Shown: piece by piece, positions 43,159 to 54,519 of the stretch
How the letters are laid out: the number at the start of each line of letters is the position of its first letter
Numbering within the stretch: the stretch's first letter is position 1
Assembly: GCA_964034945.1 (NCBI GenBank)
Contig: OZ035960.1
Span: forward strand, 64,093,970-64,157,969
Source of the DNA: Chrysopilus asiliformis
Taxonomy: Eukaryota; Arthropoda; Insecta; Diptera; Rhagionidae
DNA length: 64,000 nt
Direction of reading: 5' to 3'
The notes under the pieces: generated by a model
Database searches by the model: none
The model's input: only the letters and a program-made list of their open reading frames with translations
Told to the model about the DNA's origin: nothing
Program-made: the position numbers and the translations under genes

Positions 43159-43161
43159 AAC

Positions 43162-44027
43162 CACCTCTATTCTTGTATACGGCGTTACGTTTATTTGCTC
43201 GATTAGTGTTCGATCGTGAGCAATCGGTATCCTTGAATACGCAGTATCTTTCAGCGTTCGATTTGGAATAACGCATTGCAACGCATTCGATTTTTGCTAT
43301 TCTTGAATACGCCGGGAACACTTTTTTGAGGTTAAATGACTCACTTGAAATTTCTCGCGTTTCATTGACGTTTGAATTCGGTGTTTGCAAAAATGTAAGG
43401 TAAATATATTGTATGGTTAAATGAAAGATTTTAACAGTGATTTCTTAAAATAGGAATGGAAAGAAAAACACACTAGAAGCAATGACCAGTTCGCATTTTT
43501 AATTTCAAAAATGAAACACAACCTGACATTGCCAAGAGAAGTCGTCGATAGAGGTGAATTTTTTGTGGGACCCCATTAGACAGGTCATCTTTTATAACAT
43601 TCAAAATATATTTGAAAGCAGCCTTCTTCAACCGGAAATCTTTTTTGAATCTACAAAATTGCAAATAAAAATCTATGAGATTTCCAGTATTTGTATGCAC
43701 TTACGCTTCATCGGTTCAGCTCATCAAACCTGAAGTGTCTTAGAAAATTTCTTTGTTGGCGTAACGAATTCAACTCCTCTTACCTTAATCAATGATACAG
43801 CAGCATAAAATCCATAGCTACTGAAACAAATCACTTCAAACACTTCACTTTCATTCAAAATTAAGAACAAACAATCGAATCAGCTGATGTTTGACAGCGC
43901 GTTGCCATGCGATATTTTATGTACCAAACGCGAAGCACCTGCCGTATTCCAGAATACCAATTGCGTAGCGAATCGGATCGAACGCGTTACGTTTTTGCTC
44001 CTAACGCCGTTTTCAAGAATAGAGGTG
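43162..44027 (-). mobile_element. PIF/Harbinger-type element relic
   Basis: Inverted ends CACCTCTATTCTTG, a 3-bp duplication AAC on both sides, and on the minus strand at 43473-43700 a peptide (FRLKKAAFKYILNVIKDDL, RRLLLAMSGC) resembling the start of HARBI1-type transposases. Three-base targets are typical of this superfamily, although usually TWA. Most of the transposase is missing. Confidence 0.6.
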
Positions 44028-44317
44028 AACATTTTTGGAGTGTTATCTAGATAAGATAAAGATACAATTTTTTTATCTAGATGGTTATCTAGATAAATTG
44101 TATCTAGATAACCGCAACACTGAAATATGATAATTAAGCCTCCAAAAATTGTTAAATAAAACTAGGAAAAATTGTTGTTAAATTGTTAGAAAAAAGGGCC
44201 AAAAATTGTTAGAAAAATTGTTAAATCAATTAATTCTATAAAATATGTAAATGGGAATATAGAAGATGGATTACATAAGAAAAAATCAAATAAATGAAAA
44301 ACTATATTAAATTTTCT

Positions 44318-46189
44318 TTATTCGTCTTCATTTACAAAGTTATTGTATTGAATGACATTAAGCATTCCTAGATTTGATTCTGTGAGAGAATAACGTCTAT
44401 CGGACAAAATGTGTCTGTAAATCGAAAAAGACCTTTCTGCATCAACGGATGTTAATGGTGCATATTTAAAATTAATTTGCTGATCCACCGGCAAATTTTC
44501 AAAAAAATTAACGTTGGGATTTTTCGACAAGACATCATTTAGCTTGGCTAGCTCAACGCCAGTTAGTTTGCTTTTGGTGGATGATAAAATTGTTAACTGC
44601 TCCTGCACAGTCATTTCTCGTTTCTCCAAACGCGTTATAGCTTCCGTTAAAAATTTAAAATGATGAATTTTTAACAGTTGTTCCTGAAGTTCAGCCGTAT
44701 CGATAGTCTTGCAACTTTTCGACAGCTTTCGAATCTTTGTCTAATGCAAGCACAAATGTTTTTATATTAGAAAAATTTTCGGCATAAAAAAATGCAGCAT
44801 TTAGCCAAGTATTCCAGCGAATTTCGATTACATCGGGGGGAAACGGTAAACGGCATATTTCCGAATACTTTTGACGACGAACGTGTGACTTAGATAGAAC
44901 GGCTTTCATTTTTGATATGAATCTATTTGCCAGAGGGTTTTGATCCTTTATTACCTCAGAAACTCTGTTTAATCCATGCACCAAACAAGTCACGTGCTTT
45001 AAATTTGGAAGTATTACTTTTAATCCTTTTCCAGCTTTGATCATGTACGGAGCTTGGTCCGTGATTAAAAGCCATACTCGTTCGAAAGGTATATTGGCAA
45101 CCCTTGTTGCACCGTGGTGTTGTTTGTTTTTTCCAGATAAATTGTGCTGAGCAACATTGGAATTGACGGTTCGCCATTCAATTTTCCAACCAAAACATTA
45201 AGTGCATACAAGCTGATTTACAATGCAGCAGCAATGCCGACAGCAACAGCAACGTCACGGAGAAAGTGTTTTGATTGGTCGAGAATCGACTCTTTGACGT
45301 CAGATTTTCAGAGAGATATTTTGCTGCCGATTCATTTCTAATCCTAAATTTGAGCAGCAACGCTAAACAGCAACGTTGATAGCTGGTTTTTGTTGGTTAT
45401 GTATACATGTGATTGATATTTTAGGAACGAATTTGGTGGCGAATTTTGTGTTTAAAAAGAAGTTTAAGATTGTTAATTAATAAAAATTTAATTTAGGTAA
45501 TCATAAAAGAAAGATTAATCCCCAAAAAACTTCTAACAATTCGGAAACGTCAATTTTTGCTTTTGCTGTTGCTGCTTCATTGTAATTCATCCGACAGCAT
45601 TTCTCTTTTTGCCGTCGCTCTTTACGTCGACGTTGCTGTTGCTGTTGGCGTTGCTGCTGCATTGTAAATCAGCCTTACCGCTGGCGGGCGTCCGTAGTTT
45701 CGTCACAAATAAAATATATTGGACTTTCGCCGATCACGTCTCTAATTTTTTGCAATGTTTCACTATGTATGATACTAATTTTGCTGTAAAAAGTGTTAAC
45801 AGACGGTAAAACTTCTTTATGTTCTATCAAAAAAAAAACTTTTTGATGCTCGGGTGTCGTAATTTCCACAATGGAATACCAGCTTCCAAAAATACTTTTG
45901 CCAATTTCAGGGAATATGAATCGTCTTTAGTTTTCTTGGAATCGGCAACTGCAATCGCACTAATAATTGATGGCTGAAGAATATTCTTTCTGCTGGCTGT
46001 CTTATGTTTGGTTGTAGCCAAATGTGATTGAAATTGTGTATTTAAATGTATAGGGTCGACTTTAAATTTGCACTGACAATGTTTGCAAAAAATCGAAACT
46101 TCGCCAGATTTTGTGTCGATTTCAAAGAACTTGCTGTTGCCAATTAATTTATTCACACGCGCAATAAGATGTTCCTTTTCTTCAGGCAT
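44318..46189 (-). pseudogene. CGGBP1-like hAT transposase, broken
   Basis: Minus-strand fragments in order. MPEEKEHLIARVNKLI with a BED-type zinc finger (CKHCQCKF...H..TTKH) and IPLWKLRHPSIKKFF (46189-45827). ESPIYFICDETTDAR with the catalytic Asp (about 45690-45740). Then, after a nested insertion, LITDQAPYMIKAG and LVHGLNRV (about 45070-44950) and the C-terminal dimerisation motif DAERSFSIYRHIL (about 44430). Frame changes near 45830 and 45100 and the insertion at 45215-45673 disable it. Family assignment comes from the arrangement seen in CGGBP1-type hAT proteins. Confidence 0.82.
45215..45673. mobile_element. Inverted-repeat element inside the hAT transposase
   Basis: About 45-bp ends GCTGATTTACAATGCAGCAG / inverse, rich in GCAACAGCAAC. 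The interrupted codons suggest a TA target. Similar GCTGTTGCTGCTTCATTGTAA sequence recurs internally at 45570, so it may hold a nested partial copy. Confidence 0.65.
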
Positions 46190-46610
46190 TTTTGCAGCAA
46201 ATAACTAGAAAACAATGACAATAAATTGCGAATGCAAAGACAATACAACCACAATGAAGCTTACGCCCGTTAAGCATACTATTCGGAATACATCTAGGTA
46301 CTCTAATGGAACATCCATTGAATTGGGAGTCAATTCTGCACAATATCCAATGGATTTTTATACAACAAAACATTTGACACTGAACCATTTTTTATAATTT
46401 CCGTCGTCTGCTGTCATAGACAACGTGATAAATTGTTAGTTATTCAAAGGAAGGTTAAAAATTGTTGTTTTTTCAAAACAGGTGAAAAATTGTTAAAATT
46501 GTTGTTTTAACAATTTTAACAATTTTTGGAGGCTCTAATGATAATATATTACTTACTGAGAAATCAAGTTTTTCAATTAGCATTGGACGGTACATTAACT
46601 ACACTCTAGA

Positions 46611-47632
46611 AAATTTTATTGTAATTTTACCACTAAAATAGTAGGAAACCATTTTCCTACTATAATAGTAGTAAAATTAAACCGAGTCGTAATGGCTTAA
46701 AAGCTATATGTATTTATACTCATTTTGTGGCGTACAAAAGCCACTTTTACAGGGGAACTTTAAACTAAATAAGAAGTAAAAGTACAATACTGGAGTAATT
46801 TTACGATATTTTTTGTTTAAAATTAAACCGAAAATAGTGTAATAACTACCATGGGTGTTTAAAATTACCACATTTTTGTTGTAATTTTCCTCCTATTTGG
46901 TAGCAAAACCGCGTCTTAAGGTGTAATTTTACATTTTTTGTTTAAAATTACACCGAAAATGGTATTAGAATTTCTCGGCTTATACGGTCTGCAAAAACAA
47001 AAATAATACAACAAAATTATTATATTATTTTTGCGGAAATTTCCCCCCAACAGGTCGGGCATATCTGCCCTGAAAACCCATCAGGAGCCTGTTTCTGGTA
47101 TGGAAGCTGGCTCACCGTCATCAGAACCTGCTTTACCAGCTTCCACGCAAGCTTGCAGGATTTTGGCGAAGTAAAACTCGATTCGAGTATTTATACTCCG
47201 ATGCCACAAACCTTATGCGAATTATAAGGTTAAGGCAACATAGCTCCATCAAGCCAAAGCGAATAAACTATTTAGTGTTTAACTATTGAACCATTTCTGG
47301 AATGGCGATCAAATGACTCATCAAACACGCTAATGCCGTCAACTGCATTGTGAAATAATGAAATTGTCCGTTCAATAATGCAAAAATACCCTGTGAGCGT
47401 GTTTTTACACCAAAATGAGAGTAAAAATATGAATATTGGTCGAAATTTCACGCAAGGTTTAAAATTACCCTATTTCTAGTGTAAGATTAATGTTTTTTTG
47501 GATGAGTTTACAACTTAAATGGTTTGCGAGCTAAATTCTGATTTTTTTTTCGCAATTTTACGACTTTTTTGCAAATTAACCCCGTTTTTACCCCATTTTT
47601 TGGTTTAAATACAAATCCATTTTCTACAGTGT
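46611..47632. mobile_element. 1-kb inverted-repeat element
   Basis: Ends ACACTCTAGAAAAT / ATTTTCTACAGTGT, with many GTAATTTTAC and AAAATTAC motifs inside. Non-coding; class not assigned. Confidence 0.6.
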
Positions 47633-48313
47633 AGGTTAATTAGGTGGGCGCTCATAAAAACATAATAAAAGCTACAATTGCCACGGGCATATCGTCAAGT
47701 GCTATATATGAGGGCAGACGAAATTTTTGTGAAAAAATACGTTTGTATGGGAGGGGAAATGTTGGTTCTATTGAATTTTGATGTATGGGACGATTATGTA
47801 AAATCACATTCCAAACGTGATTCAGTCAATCCTCGCCCCGTTGTGTCCTTAGAAAAAAAATATTCAATTTGTACGTGAGAGAGGGGAAAAAGTAATCCAA
47901 CTGGATTTTGATGTATAGATAATTTATGTAAAATCATATTCTAAACACATTTTACCATTATCAATTTTTGAAGACGACTCGCCGTTTTTAAGAAAATTGT
48001 AAAAAAAAAACAAAGCAGTCATTGGGACTGCCGACAGAAGTGATAACCTTAAACTATGAAATAACAGATTTTTTTTGGATTTTGAAATTATTTGTAGTAT
48101 CAAAAATTAATATTTCATAATTGGTAAATTAAAATCATTAACATTAGTCTGGTTTTCACATCTATCGCCACTCCGAGCAACAATTACATATATACATACA
48201 TTAGCTGTTTTTTTTAATGATCTATATGGATCTGTTATCCGGATCATTAAAAAAAGCAGCTGTTATCAACCAGTTCAAGCTGTGAGAAATCTTTTTTTAG
48301 AGAAGAAGCTTTA
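47633..48313. other. Unassigned DNA with a 20-bp-arm hairpin
   Basis: Possible remote DINE-like relic at 47655-47760. An inverted repeat AGCTGTTTTTTTTAATGATC / GATCATTAAAAAAAGCAGCT at 48203-48262. No gene. Confidence 0.4.
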
Positions 48314-48317
48314 TTAA

Positions 48318-48589
48318 CCCTCCGTCTACCAAAAAAAACTGATAGAACTACCATTGGAGTCAATTAGACCCCAATCGGTAATAAGCCATTTTCCTTTAGT
48401 TGTTATTGAAAATGTCTGAGTACGCTTAGAAAAAACTTCAATAATGTCAATAGATTCCAGCAAAATACAATGAAAAATTTTTAAAGAAACAATGTCAAGA
48501 AGTTACAAAGTCCAAAAACTATTACGACTAGAATTAGAGAAAAAATTTATCGCTGTGGGGTCAAATTGACCCCAATGGTAGACGGAGGG
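48318..48589. mobile_element. 272-bp TTAA-flanked MITE (piggyBac-like)
   Basis: Ends CCCTCCGTCTACC / GGTAGACGGAGGG, TTAA at 48314-48317 and 48590-48593. Confidence 0.75.
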
Positions 48590-48735
48590 TTAAAAAACTG
48601 CAGTTGAAACGCGCAATTGGTAAATCCAACAGACTTTTTTAATATCTCGAGTTTTTTTTTTGAGCGCAGTTTTTCTTTCGTGCAGTTGTGGAAGTAAATT
48701 TTTTCTATTGTAAAGTTTTTCTAAAATGAAAATTC

Positions 48736-49287
48736 AAGACCTCGGTGCAAAAAGCGGTCATGTCCACTTTTTTGCGAAAATGAGTTATTGATACCAAATG
48801 CAAGAATAAACGAATGCGCACATTTGGCTGCAAAGAGCATACTTTTTAGAGGCCTGTGTAAAAAGTTATTAAAGAAAAGATGCATTGTTTCATATAATTT
48901 GACGCGGAATTTTTTTCCAAAAAAAAATTTTTTTTTATTCTGGGAGTTTTGTTTTGTTAAATTGAATATTTTTTTATTTGTTTTTTATTAAATAAAGGCT
49001 AGTTAACAAGTCTGGACTGTATTTTGTAGTCATAAATAAATTTTAAAAACCGCTTTTTTACTCTTGGGTGCAAGAAACAGCTATGTCCAAAACTTTAAAA
49101 TGTCCATAACTTTTTCAAAAAAAAAATATGGATTTATCTCAAATTAAAATGATGTAAGAATACATGCTTGATTTAAACTGTAAATTGTTAACTTTGTCCC
49201 AGAGCAAAAATTTCACGCTAATATATTTTTTGTCTCTCCTGAAAAATTTGAAAAAGTGGAGATGACCGCTTTTTGCACCGAGGTCTT
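48736..49287. mobile_element. 552-bp inverted-repeat element
   Basis: Ends AAGACCTCGGTGCAAAAAGC / inverse, continuing about 37 bp. No coding sequence. Confidence 0.65.
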
Positions 49288-50319
49288 TATTATCATTATC
49301 GAAAAAACCATAACAGAAAGCTTTGGAAGTTGATGTGCTTTTTTTAAAAGTTTTCCAATGTGAAAGTTGAAGCTTAAAGCTTTGGAAGTTGAAAGGTTTT
49401 CCAATGTGGAAAGCGTCACGTTTTGTGGAAAGCAAATGCTGACGCCAAACCATAAGTTTTTACCCATCCAAAAATCGCCCAACGCGCCTAAAGAAGTTAT
49501 CACTCCAAAAACTATTTCATTTGTATGGGGAAGGGGACGAAGGAATGACCCGACTTTACCCGTTTAAGAACTTAGCCCTGCCATTTACGAGAAATGCAAT
49601 TAAACAAATTTTCAAGTTTCTAGCTCAATACTTTCGAACGGGCGGACAAACAGACGAACGGACATGAGAAAATCACAATCTTTGGTCATCCCAAACACCC
49701 TAGTGAAGTTAATTTTTGTGTTCGACGATTGGTTCGATGCGTTACAAACAGTACACTAAATATAATATACTCCTATATAAAACAAGGAAAGATGGCTATC
49801 AATAAGAAAGTTTATATCTAGTGGTGTATCGGCAAAAACGATTATTATATTATTTGATTTTTTTTATCGTACAATTACATAAATTCATTGTAAGATGCAT
49901 GTTTCGGTAAATTATTGATTTTTGCTCTACAGATTTAATTCTTTTCAGATTTAGTAATGGCCGCTTAAAGTTTAATTCGTTGAGGGGGTGGATGTGGTGA
50001 TGGGCGAGCGAAATGAATCGCATAAGGAGATTCCCGGATGTCCTCAACCCGGTATTGATGTATCGGTTTTCTTTGGCGAATTTCTCCGAAACTACTTTTT
50101 TAATTTACATGCAACTTTTTCCTCGATCTATTAAAAATTATTAGGTCGAGATAGTCAAATAACTATGTCTTTAGTATTCAAATACTAATAAGAAATAAAT
50201 AAAAATATATTTTTCCTCAACGGAAAAAAATTGGAATTTTAAAGGAAAAATCGTAAAAGTACAAAATTACAATAAGAATTTTTAATGACTATTATACATA
50301 TATTATTGATAATCATTGT
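49288..50319. other. Region 3' of Mcm10: repeats, no gene
   Basis: Direct repeat GCTTTGGAAGTTGA (49320, 49378); GGCGCGTTGGGCGATTTTTGG in inverse orientation (about 49461-49494), shared with 515-560 and 9545-9590; then a degenerate DINE-like relic and AT-rich DNA up to the Mcm10 stop. Confidence 0.45.
49508..49775 (-). mobile_element. Degenerate DINE-1-like relic
   Basis: Diverged but ordered matches: GTATGGGG, GAACTTAGCC, TTTACGAGAAA, TTTCAAGTTTCTAGCTCAAT, GGACAAACAGACGAACGGAC, CACCCTAGTGAAGTTAA. It is much older than the other copies. Confidence 0.45.
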
Positions 50320-52488
50320 TTATTCAGAGACTACTAAGTTAATATTTGAAGCGACGTTCATGCCACCAAGAAACTTTTCTTCGTCACCACGAATGGATAG
50401 GATATTGGAGGGATTTTGACTTTTTTTCTCTGCAACCATCGGCGCCTTCTTCCACCGCGAACTAGTGCATTTTTTGCAACTAAATAGAGGTAACTTGTGA
50501 ACCGTTGTAGTTCGGTTACCACAGTCTTGACATTTAAAAAACCTCTTTTCAGCTTTTATAATTTTTAAAGTATGCCTCTCCTTTTTGCATCGATCAGCAG
50601 GTGAAAAAGCAGTGTATTTACAAAGTTGGCACATTACTGCATTACACGGAACTTTGAATGTATTTAACATTTTTTCTTCAAGAGTTTCTTTCTTTTCAAG
50701 TCTACTAAAATATTTTTCCCGTTCCTTAACATCTCTTACCTGCACCAAATTAGAATGAGATGATGTTGCAGACATAATTTTCTCGATTCGGGTTTTTTGC
50801 CTTTCCTCGTCAATATCAATTTTTCTCTTTTTCATTTCACTTTCAAAAGAACTGTTTAGCTTGTCAATAGCACGTTTTTTTCCAGCAACTGATCCACGAT
50901 ATTTAACAAAATTGGGATCAGACTTTTCCAATGGTTTTTTCTTCAAAATCGTTATTGCTTTATATTTTAAAAACTCAGCTTTTGTAGAGGATATGTCAAT
51001 ATTCATTAAAAAGGGACCTTGACTGAGCGTCGGCGTTTGCGAAGTGATACTAAACTGTTTATCTTGAAATGCCATTGGTTCTAATACTTCATTTGACTTT
51101 AATTTTAGCTCTGATTTTAATGTTCTTAACCTCTCTATATCCTGTAAACGCTCCTGCGATGTAGATTCGATTCTATCTGCTATTTTTGATATAGGATGTA
51201 GTTTATTAATGACGTATATCTTTTCATTATTCGTAAGTTGTGAAATATAATTTACATTTGCATTATTTGATAATTGATATTTCTCAGATAACTTTATTAA
51301 ACGATTTTGGTCCTGTTCAGTTTGTTTCGCACTTGTGCGTGCCGGGATTGTTTTGTATGATTGACCACCATAAAAAACTTCATTTTTTCCTAACACTTTG
51401 TTCCGTAGATCAGTCAATCCTCGCCCCGCTGTGGCTGACTGAATGTCAGATCTTTTTGACATTTTCCCGAACTCTTGTTTAACATGAAATGGGCAAAATT
51501 CACAATAATTTAAATTAACGACTGACGCGCATAAGTTGCCATCTTTCTTTTTTGCCTTACAGATACCTAGATCTTTGGACTGTCCAAGTATCATTACCTT
51601 TTGGGGATTATCCACGGATAAGCAAGCACAATCACGTGTATCTTGATGTTTATCAAATATTCGCGGATTTAGCACAGCAACAATAATCCCTCTGCAGGTT
51701 TTCCACAGATCTTTGTGCGCATTTTTGAATAAAAATAACGAAATAGTTCGGATGTCATCCTTAAGGTCTGAAAGCTTCCAAATCGAAAAAAGCGAACCAT
51801 TTTTCGAAGTTTTGATGGAACTCTTACTGATGATAACGCCAGCTACGACCCAATCTTTCGATAAATCCCCCCGCCGGGCATGAGATTGTATTGCATTAAT
51901 TGGAACCGGCGTACGGCCAACCATTCTTTCTATCATAACAGAGCTTGATATAAGGGGATTTATTAATCTGAACCCAAAAACTGGATCAGTATATATACCT
52001 CTTGACTTATTGAAATTCGGAGCAGATAGTTTCGATTCCGTAGATTTCTGAACTAAAAACGATTTAGATAAATGTTCAGTAACTGTTTTGCCGATTAATT
52101 TGTGAAAACTTTCATTTGGTAAAATGTTTCGAAATTGGGTTTTGTTTATTTCGTTTGTTACTATAACATCTACTTTTTCTTGGGCATTTTGTTTTATTTT
52201 TTTATTTATATCTTGGCCATATTCATTATATTTTCGGTCCAAAAAATTCTTAACATCTTCATCGTCAGAGGAATCGAGATCTTCAAAAAAATTTATCGTA
52301 TAATTTCTACTTATTGCTTGTGAATGAAAATTACTTCCAAATGGATCCTCCGATACGGGATGTTCTCTATATAATGAAGTGTCTGGTAAAAATGGTGTCA
52401 CGGTTTCGACTTCCTTCAACAACTGTACTAACTCATCACTCCCGTTTTCCATTTTCGAATTAGGCATTGATGGTAAAGCTGATTCCAT
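50320..52488 (-). CDS. Mcm10: Mcm10 DNA replication initiation factor
   Basis: Mcm10 is a nuclear replication factor that binds single-stranded DNA, links the CMG helicase to DNA polymerase alpha and helps origin firing. The frame is 722 codons without interruption, close to insect family size. An acidic stretch lies near residues 68-80 (EDLDSSDDED). The OB-fold region spans about residues 205-305. It is followed by the CCCH zinc site (C310, C320, C329/C332, H335) and the conserved block GRGLTDLRNKVLG at 355-367. The basic linker leads to the C-terminal zinc ribbon pair (C615/C620/C623/C634/H639, then C653, C656, C671, C674). The start at 52488 is the first ATG of the frame. Immediately upstream the minus strand reads a pyrimidine tract ending TTACTTACAG then AGT-ATG, a good 3' splice site, so an upstream untranslated exon is likely. 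The stop codon sits inside GAATAAAC, so an AATAAA polyadenylation-type hexamer overlaps it. No introns are seen within the coding region. This is the only intact host gene recognised here; identification is confident. Confidence 0.95.
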   Translation of the reverse strand: MESALPSMPNSKMENGSDELVQLLKEVETVTPFLPDTSLYREHPVSEDPFGSNFHSQAISRNYTINFFEDLDSSDDEDVKNFLDRKYNEYGQDINKKIKQNAQEKVDVIVTNEINKTQFRNILPNESFHKLIGKTVTEHLSKSFLVQKSTESKLSAPNFNKSRGIYTDPVFGFRLINPLISSSVMIERMVGRTPVPINAIQSHARRGDLSKDWVVAGVIISKSSIKTSKNGSLFSIWKLSDLKDDIRTISLFLFKNAHKDLWKTCRGIIVAVLNPRIFDKHQDTRDCACLSVDNPQKVMILGQSKDLGICKAKKKDGNLCASVVNLNYCEFCPFHVKQEFGKMSKRSDIQSATAGRGLTDLRNKVLGKNEVFYGGQSYKTIPARTSAKQTEQDQNRLIKLSEKYQLSNNANVNYISQLTNNEKIYVINKLHPISKIADRIESTSQERLQDIERLRTLKSELKLKSNEVLEPMAFQDKQFSITSQTPTLSQGPFLMNIDISSTKAEFLKYKAITILKKKPLEKSDPNFVKYRGSVAGKKRAIDKLNSSFESEMKKRKIDIDEERQKTRIEKIMSATSSHSNLVQVRDVKEREKYFSRLEKKETLEEKMLNTFKVPCNAVMCQLCKYTAFSPADRCKKERHTLKIIKAEKRFFKCQDCGNRTTTVHKLPLFSCKKCTSSRWKKAPMVAEKKSQNPSNILSIRGDEEKFLGGMNVASNINLVVSE

Positions 52489-52813
52489 ACTCTGTAAGTA
52501 AAAAAAATGAGAAAAATATCTTTAAATAGTTTGAAAAGCTATGTAAAGGATTAGTTGAATATCGACTTTGTATTTTCCTTATTTTTATAGTAACCAATAT
52601 AGATTTTACTTTTTTATTGTTGTCACTTATACAAAATCTCCGTTCCTGCGCAATTTACTCCATAACCCGAAAAATAGAATATTAGCTTATATAAAAACAT
52701 GATTTTCTTTTACAAAGTCTGAAATATTTTCATAACGGTAAAACTTATCCAATTTTTCTCGCAAAAATCTAATTTTTTACCTTTTATTGAAAATCATCAC
52801 ACTAATATGTGGT
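52489..52813 (-). promoter_or_regulatory. Upstream region of Mcm10 with candidate 3' splice site
   Basis: AT-rich sequence between the Mcm10 start codon and the next transposon. The minus strand has a polypyrimidine tract and TTACTTACAG directly before the ATG context (about 52492-52502), consistent with a 5'-UTR intron acceptor. No TATA box, donor site or first exon could be assigned with confidence. Confidence 0.4.
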
Positions 52814-53040
52814 GTTCAGAATTGAAGTGGATCAACTCCACTTTTTGAAATTTTCCATATTATGATGTTAAAATGCTTAATAATATTAGTTTATTCGGTA
52901 AATTTTTTTTTGTGAGTCCTCCTTGTTGCGTAACGGTAATTGTAAGCTGTATTTAAATTGGTAACTGACAAAAAAAAATTATTTTCAGTGCAGAAATGAA
53001 TCAAGTCCATTAACGGAATTTTCTTGCCATTGTCCTTTAA

Positions 53041-54269
53041 ATGAAGTATCTAAAAGATTATGCTGCAACTCATAAACATATTCACCCCTATTCCCGTAAC
53101 CGGCGGGACGTGTATACCGCACGCAAGTTTTATCTCGATCGAATTAAATTTTCTTATTCTAGTAGACGTAGAAACGCAGTTTTATTCAGCCCCGCGCTGA
53201 CTATTTTGACAGTTTTGCTGATTTGATATGCATGAAGTTTTATTTGTTAAATTAAATGATTGTACTGCGTCTAGTTAGTTTTTCCTGACCTTCAAAACTT
53301 ATATTTAGTTAAAATTCATTGAATGTATAAATAAAATTCACATTTTTATTCAAACTTTCTATTTAATTGATTGGTCCCGCAACGATTTACTCGCGGGAAA
53401 TAAATGTATGGAAAAGTCAAAACATTCGCGGGTGCGTTTAGTGTAATACCGAAAGTAAAACGTTTTCAGCACCACGGCACACGCCGGGACAATTGCGTTT
53501 AGCAGAATGCAAATTTTCTGCGGGAAACGCCAAATCCCGCGGCGTACACGTCCCGCCGGTTACGGGAATAGGGCTGATTATTTTGTATTCCGACTCATGT
53601 ACAGGCCAAAATAGAAATATTAAGATGTCGCTAGCCTTGCTGAAATTAGTATCAGATCAGGGAATAAACCTCAAATTTTTGGTGTCAGGTCATTCGTATC
53701 TACCAAACGACGCTGACTTTGGTTTAATTGAGAAGTTAAGCCGACAAACTTCACATATCTTTTCTCCTCAAGACTGGATGCAAATTGCAGAAAATGTAAA
53801 GAGAAAGGAGTCGAAATGTCGTGTCATTACAATGAAAAGAGAAGACTTCTATTCAACAAAAGAATTAGAAAATGTAATAACAAACCGAAAAAAACTATTA
53901 CAAACCGAAAAAAACTAGTGGTTAGAAATCAGATGGTTGCGTTTTGAAAGAAAATCGCCTCTATCTTTTAAATTCAAGACAACCATGAACGAGGACTTTT
54001 CCTTTAAAGAAACAAATTTAGCCAAAAATACTGTAGGCAGACCAATTTTGTCCCTCCACATCATTCAACAGAATTTACTGTATCCATCCAGACGCAATGT
54101 AACCGCATCTAAAAAGCAGGACATGAAAGATCTTCTTCCATATATTCCGCCAATTTATCACAATTTTTTAAAAAATTTACCCATTGAAGGAACGATTAGA
54201 CAAAACCGCCCCAACAATGCTCACATTGATAACGATGAATGGCATGATGAGCCAGTTTATGGAAATTAA
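53041..54269 (+). pseudogene. DUF7869-like transposon protein, fragmentary
   Basis: Readable pieces: LKDYAATHKHIH (53041-53085), then after the nested MITE ILYSDSCTGQNRNIKMSLAL, NLKFLVSGHSYLPNDADFGL and SPQDWMQIAEN (53575-53918). After a stop and frame change come TVGRPILSLHIIQ and LLPYIPPIYHNFLKNLP (53937-54269). The SDSCTGQN and GHSYLPNDADFG blocks resemble insect proteins carrying DUF7869, which are usually transposon-encoded and may have an RNase H-like fold. Large parts are missing. The function is inferred only from its location between inverted ends. Confidence 0.65.
53086..53571. mobile_element. MITE inside the DUF7869-like gene
   Basis: Ends CCCTATTCCCGTAACCGGCG / inverse, about 33 bp and nearly perfect. 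The target duplication could not be fixed. Confidence 0.7.
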
Positions 54270-54519
54270 ATTTGTTTTCAGTGCAGTAATGGTTCAAGTC
54301 CATTTTTTTTAAAACTATTTCATTTATCAATTACAACATCACCCCAATATATTCTGTTAATTAGTCATGGTAAAATATAGACTCTAAAATATCAATTGGT
54401 GGTTTTATTTTTTCAATGTATTAATTTGTGAATTAACAGTAATATTGAATTTCAAATGCTTAATTTCTCAATATTTGATTTTATGGACTTGATCCACTTC
54501 AGTTCTGAACACCCCATAT

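Larger units (their letters stand above)
41812..44122. mobile_element. hAT-type element with TATCTAGATAA repeats, interrupted
   Basis: CAGTGTTGCGG at the left and CCGCAACACTG at the right form hAT-type ends. Many copies of TATCTAGATAA(GATAA) lie just inside both ends (41838-41930 and 44045-44110) and near 42600-42640. No transposase. It holds a Helitron fragment, a MITE and a Harbinger relic. No 8-bp target duplication was found, so the outer limits are tentative. Confidence 0.6.
44137..46534 (-). mobile_element. hAT-related element (CGGBP1-like), 2.4 kb
   Basis: Inverted ends AGCCTCCAAAAATTGTTAAA / TTTAACAATTTTTGGAGGCT with extra TTGTTAAA repeats inside. Contains a broken transposase and a nested inverted-repeat element. 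Confidence 0.72.
52814..54519 (+). mobile_element. DNA transposon relic, inverted ends GGTGTTCAGAA
   Basis: Ends GGTGTTCAGAATTGAAGTGG / CCACTTCAGTTCTGAACACC with a subterminal repeat TTCAGTGCAG(A/T)AATG at both sides (52986, 54277). It carries one protein relic and a nested MITE. The target duplication is not clear. Confidence 0.65.

Noticed and set aside
52135..52323. Small plus-strand frames antisense to Mcm10 (also 51240-51482)
   Set aside because: Shadows of the coding strand of Mcm10 with no independent support.
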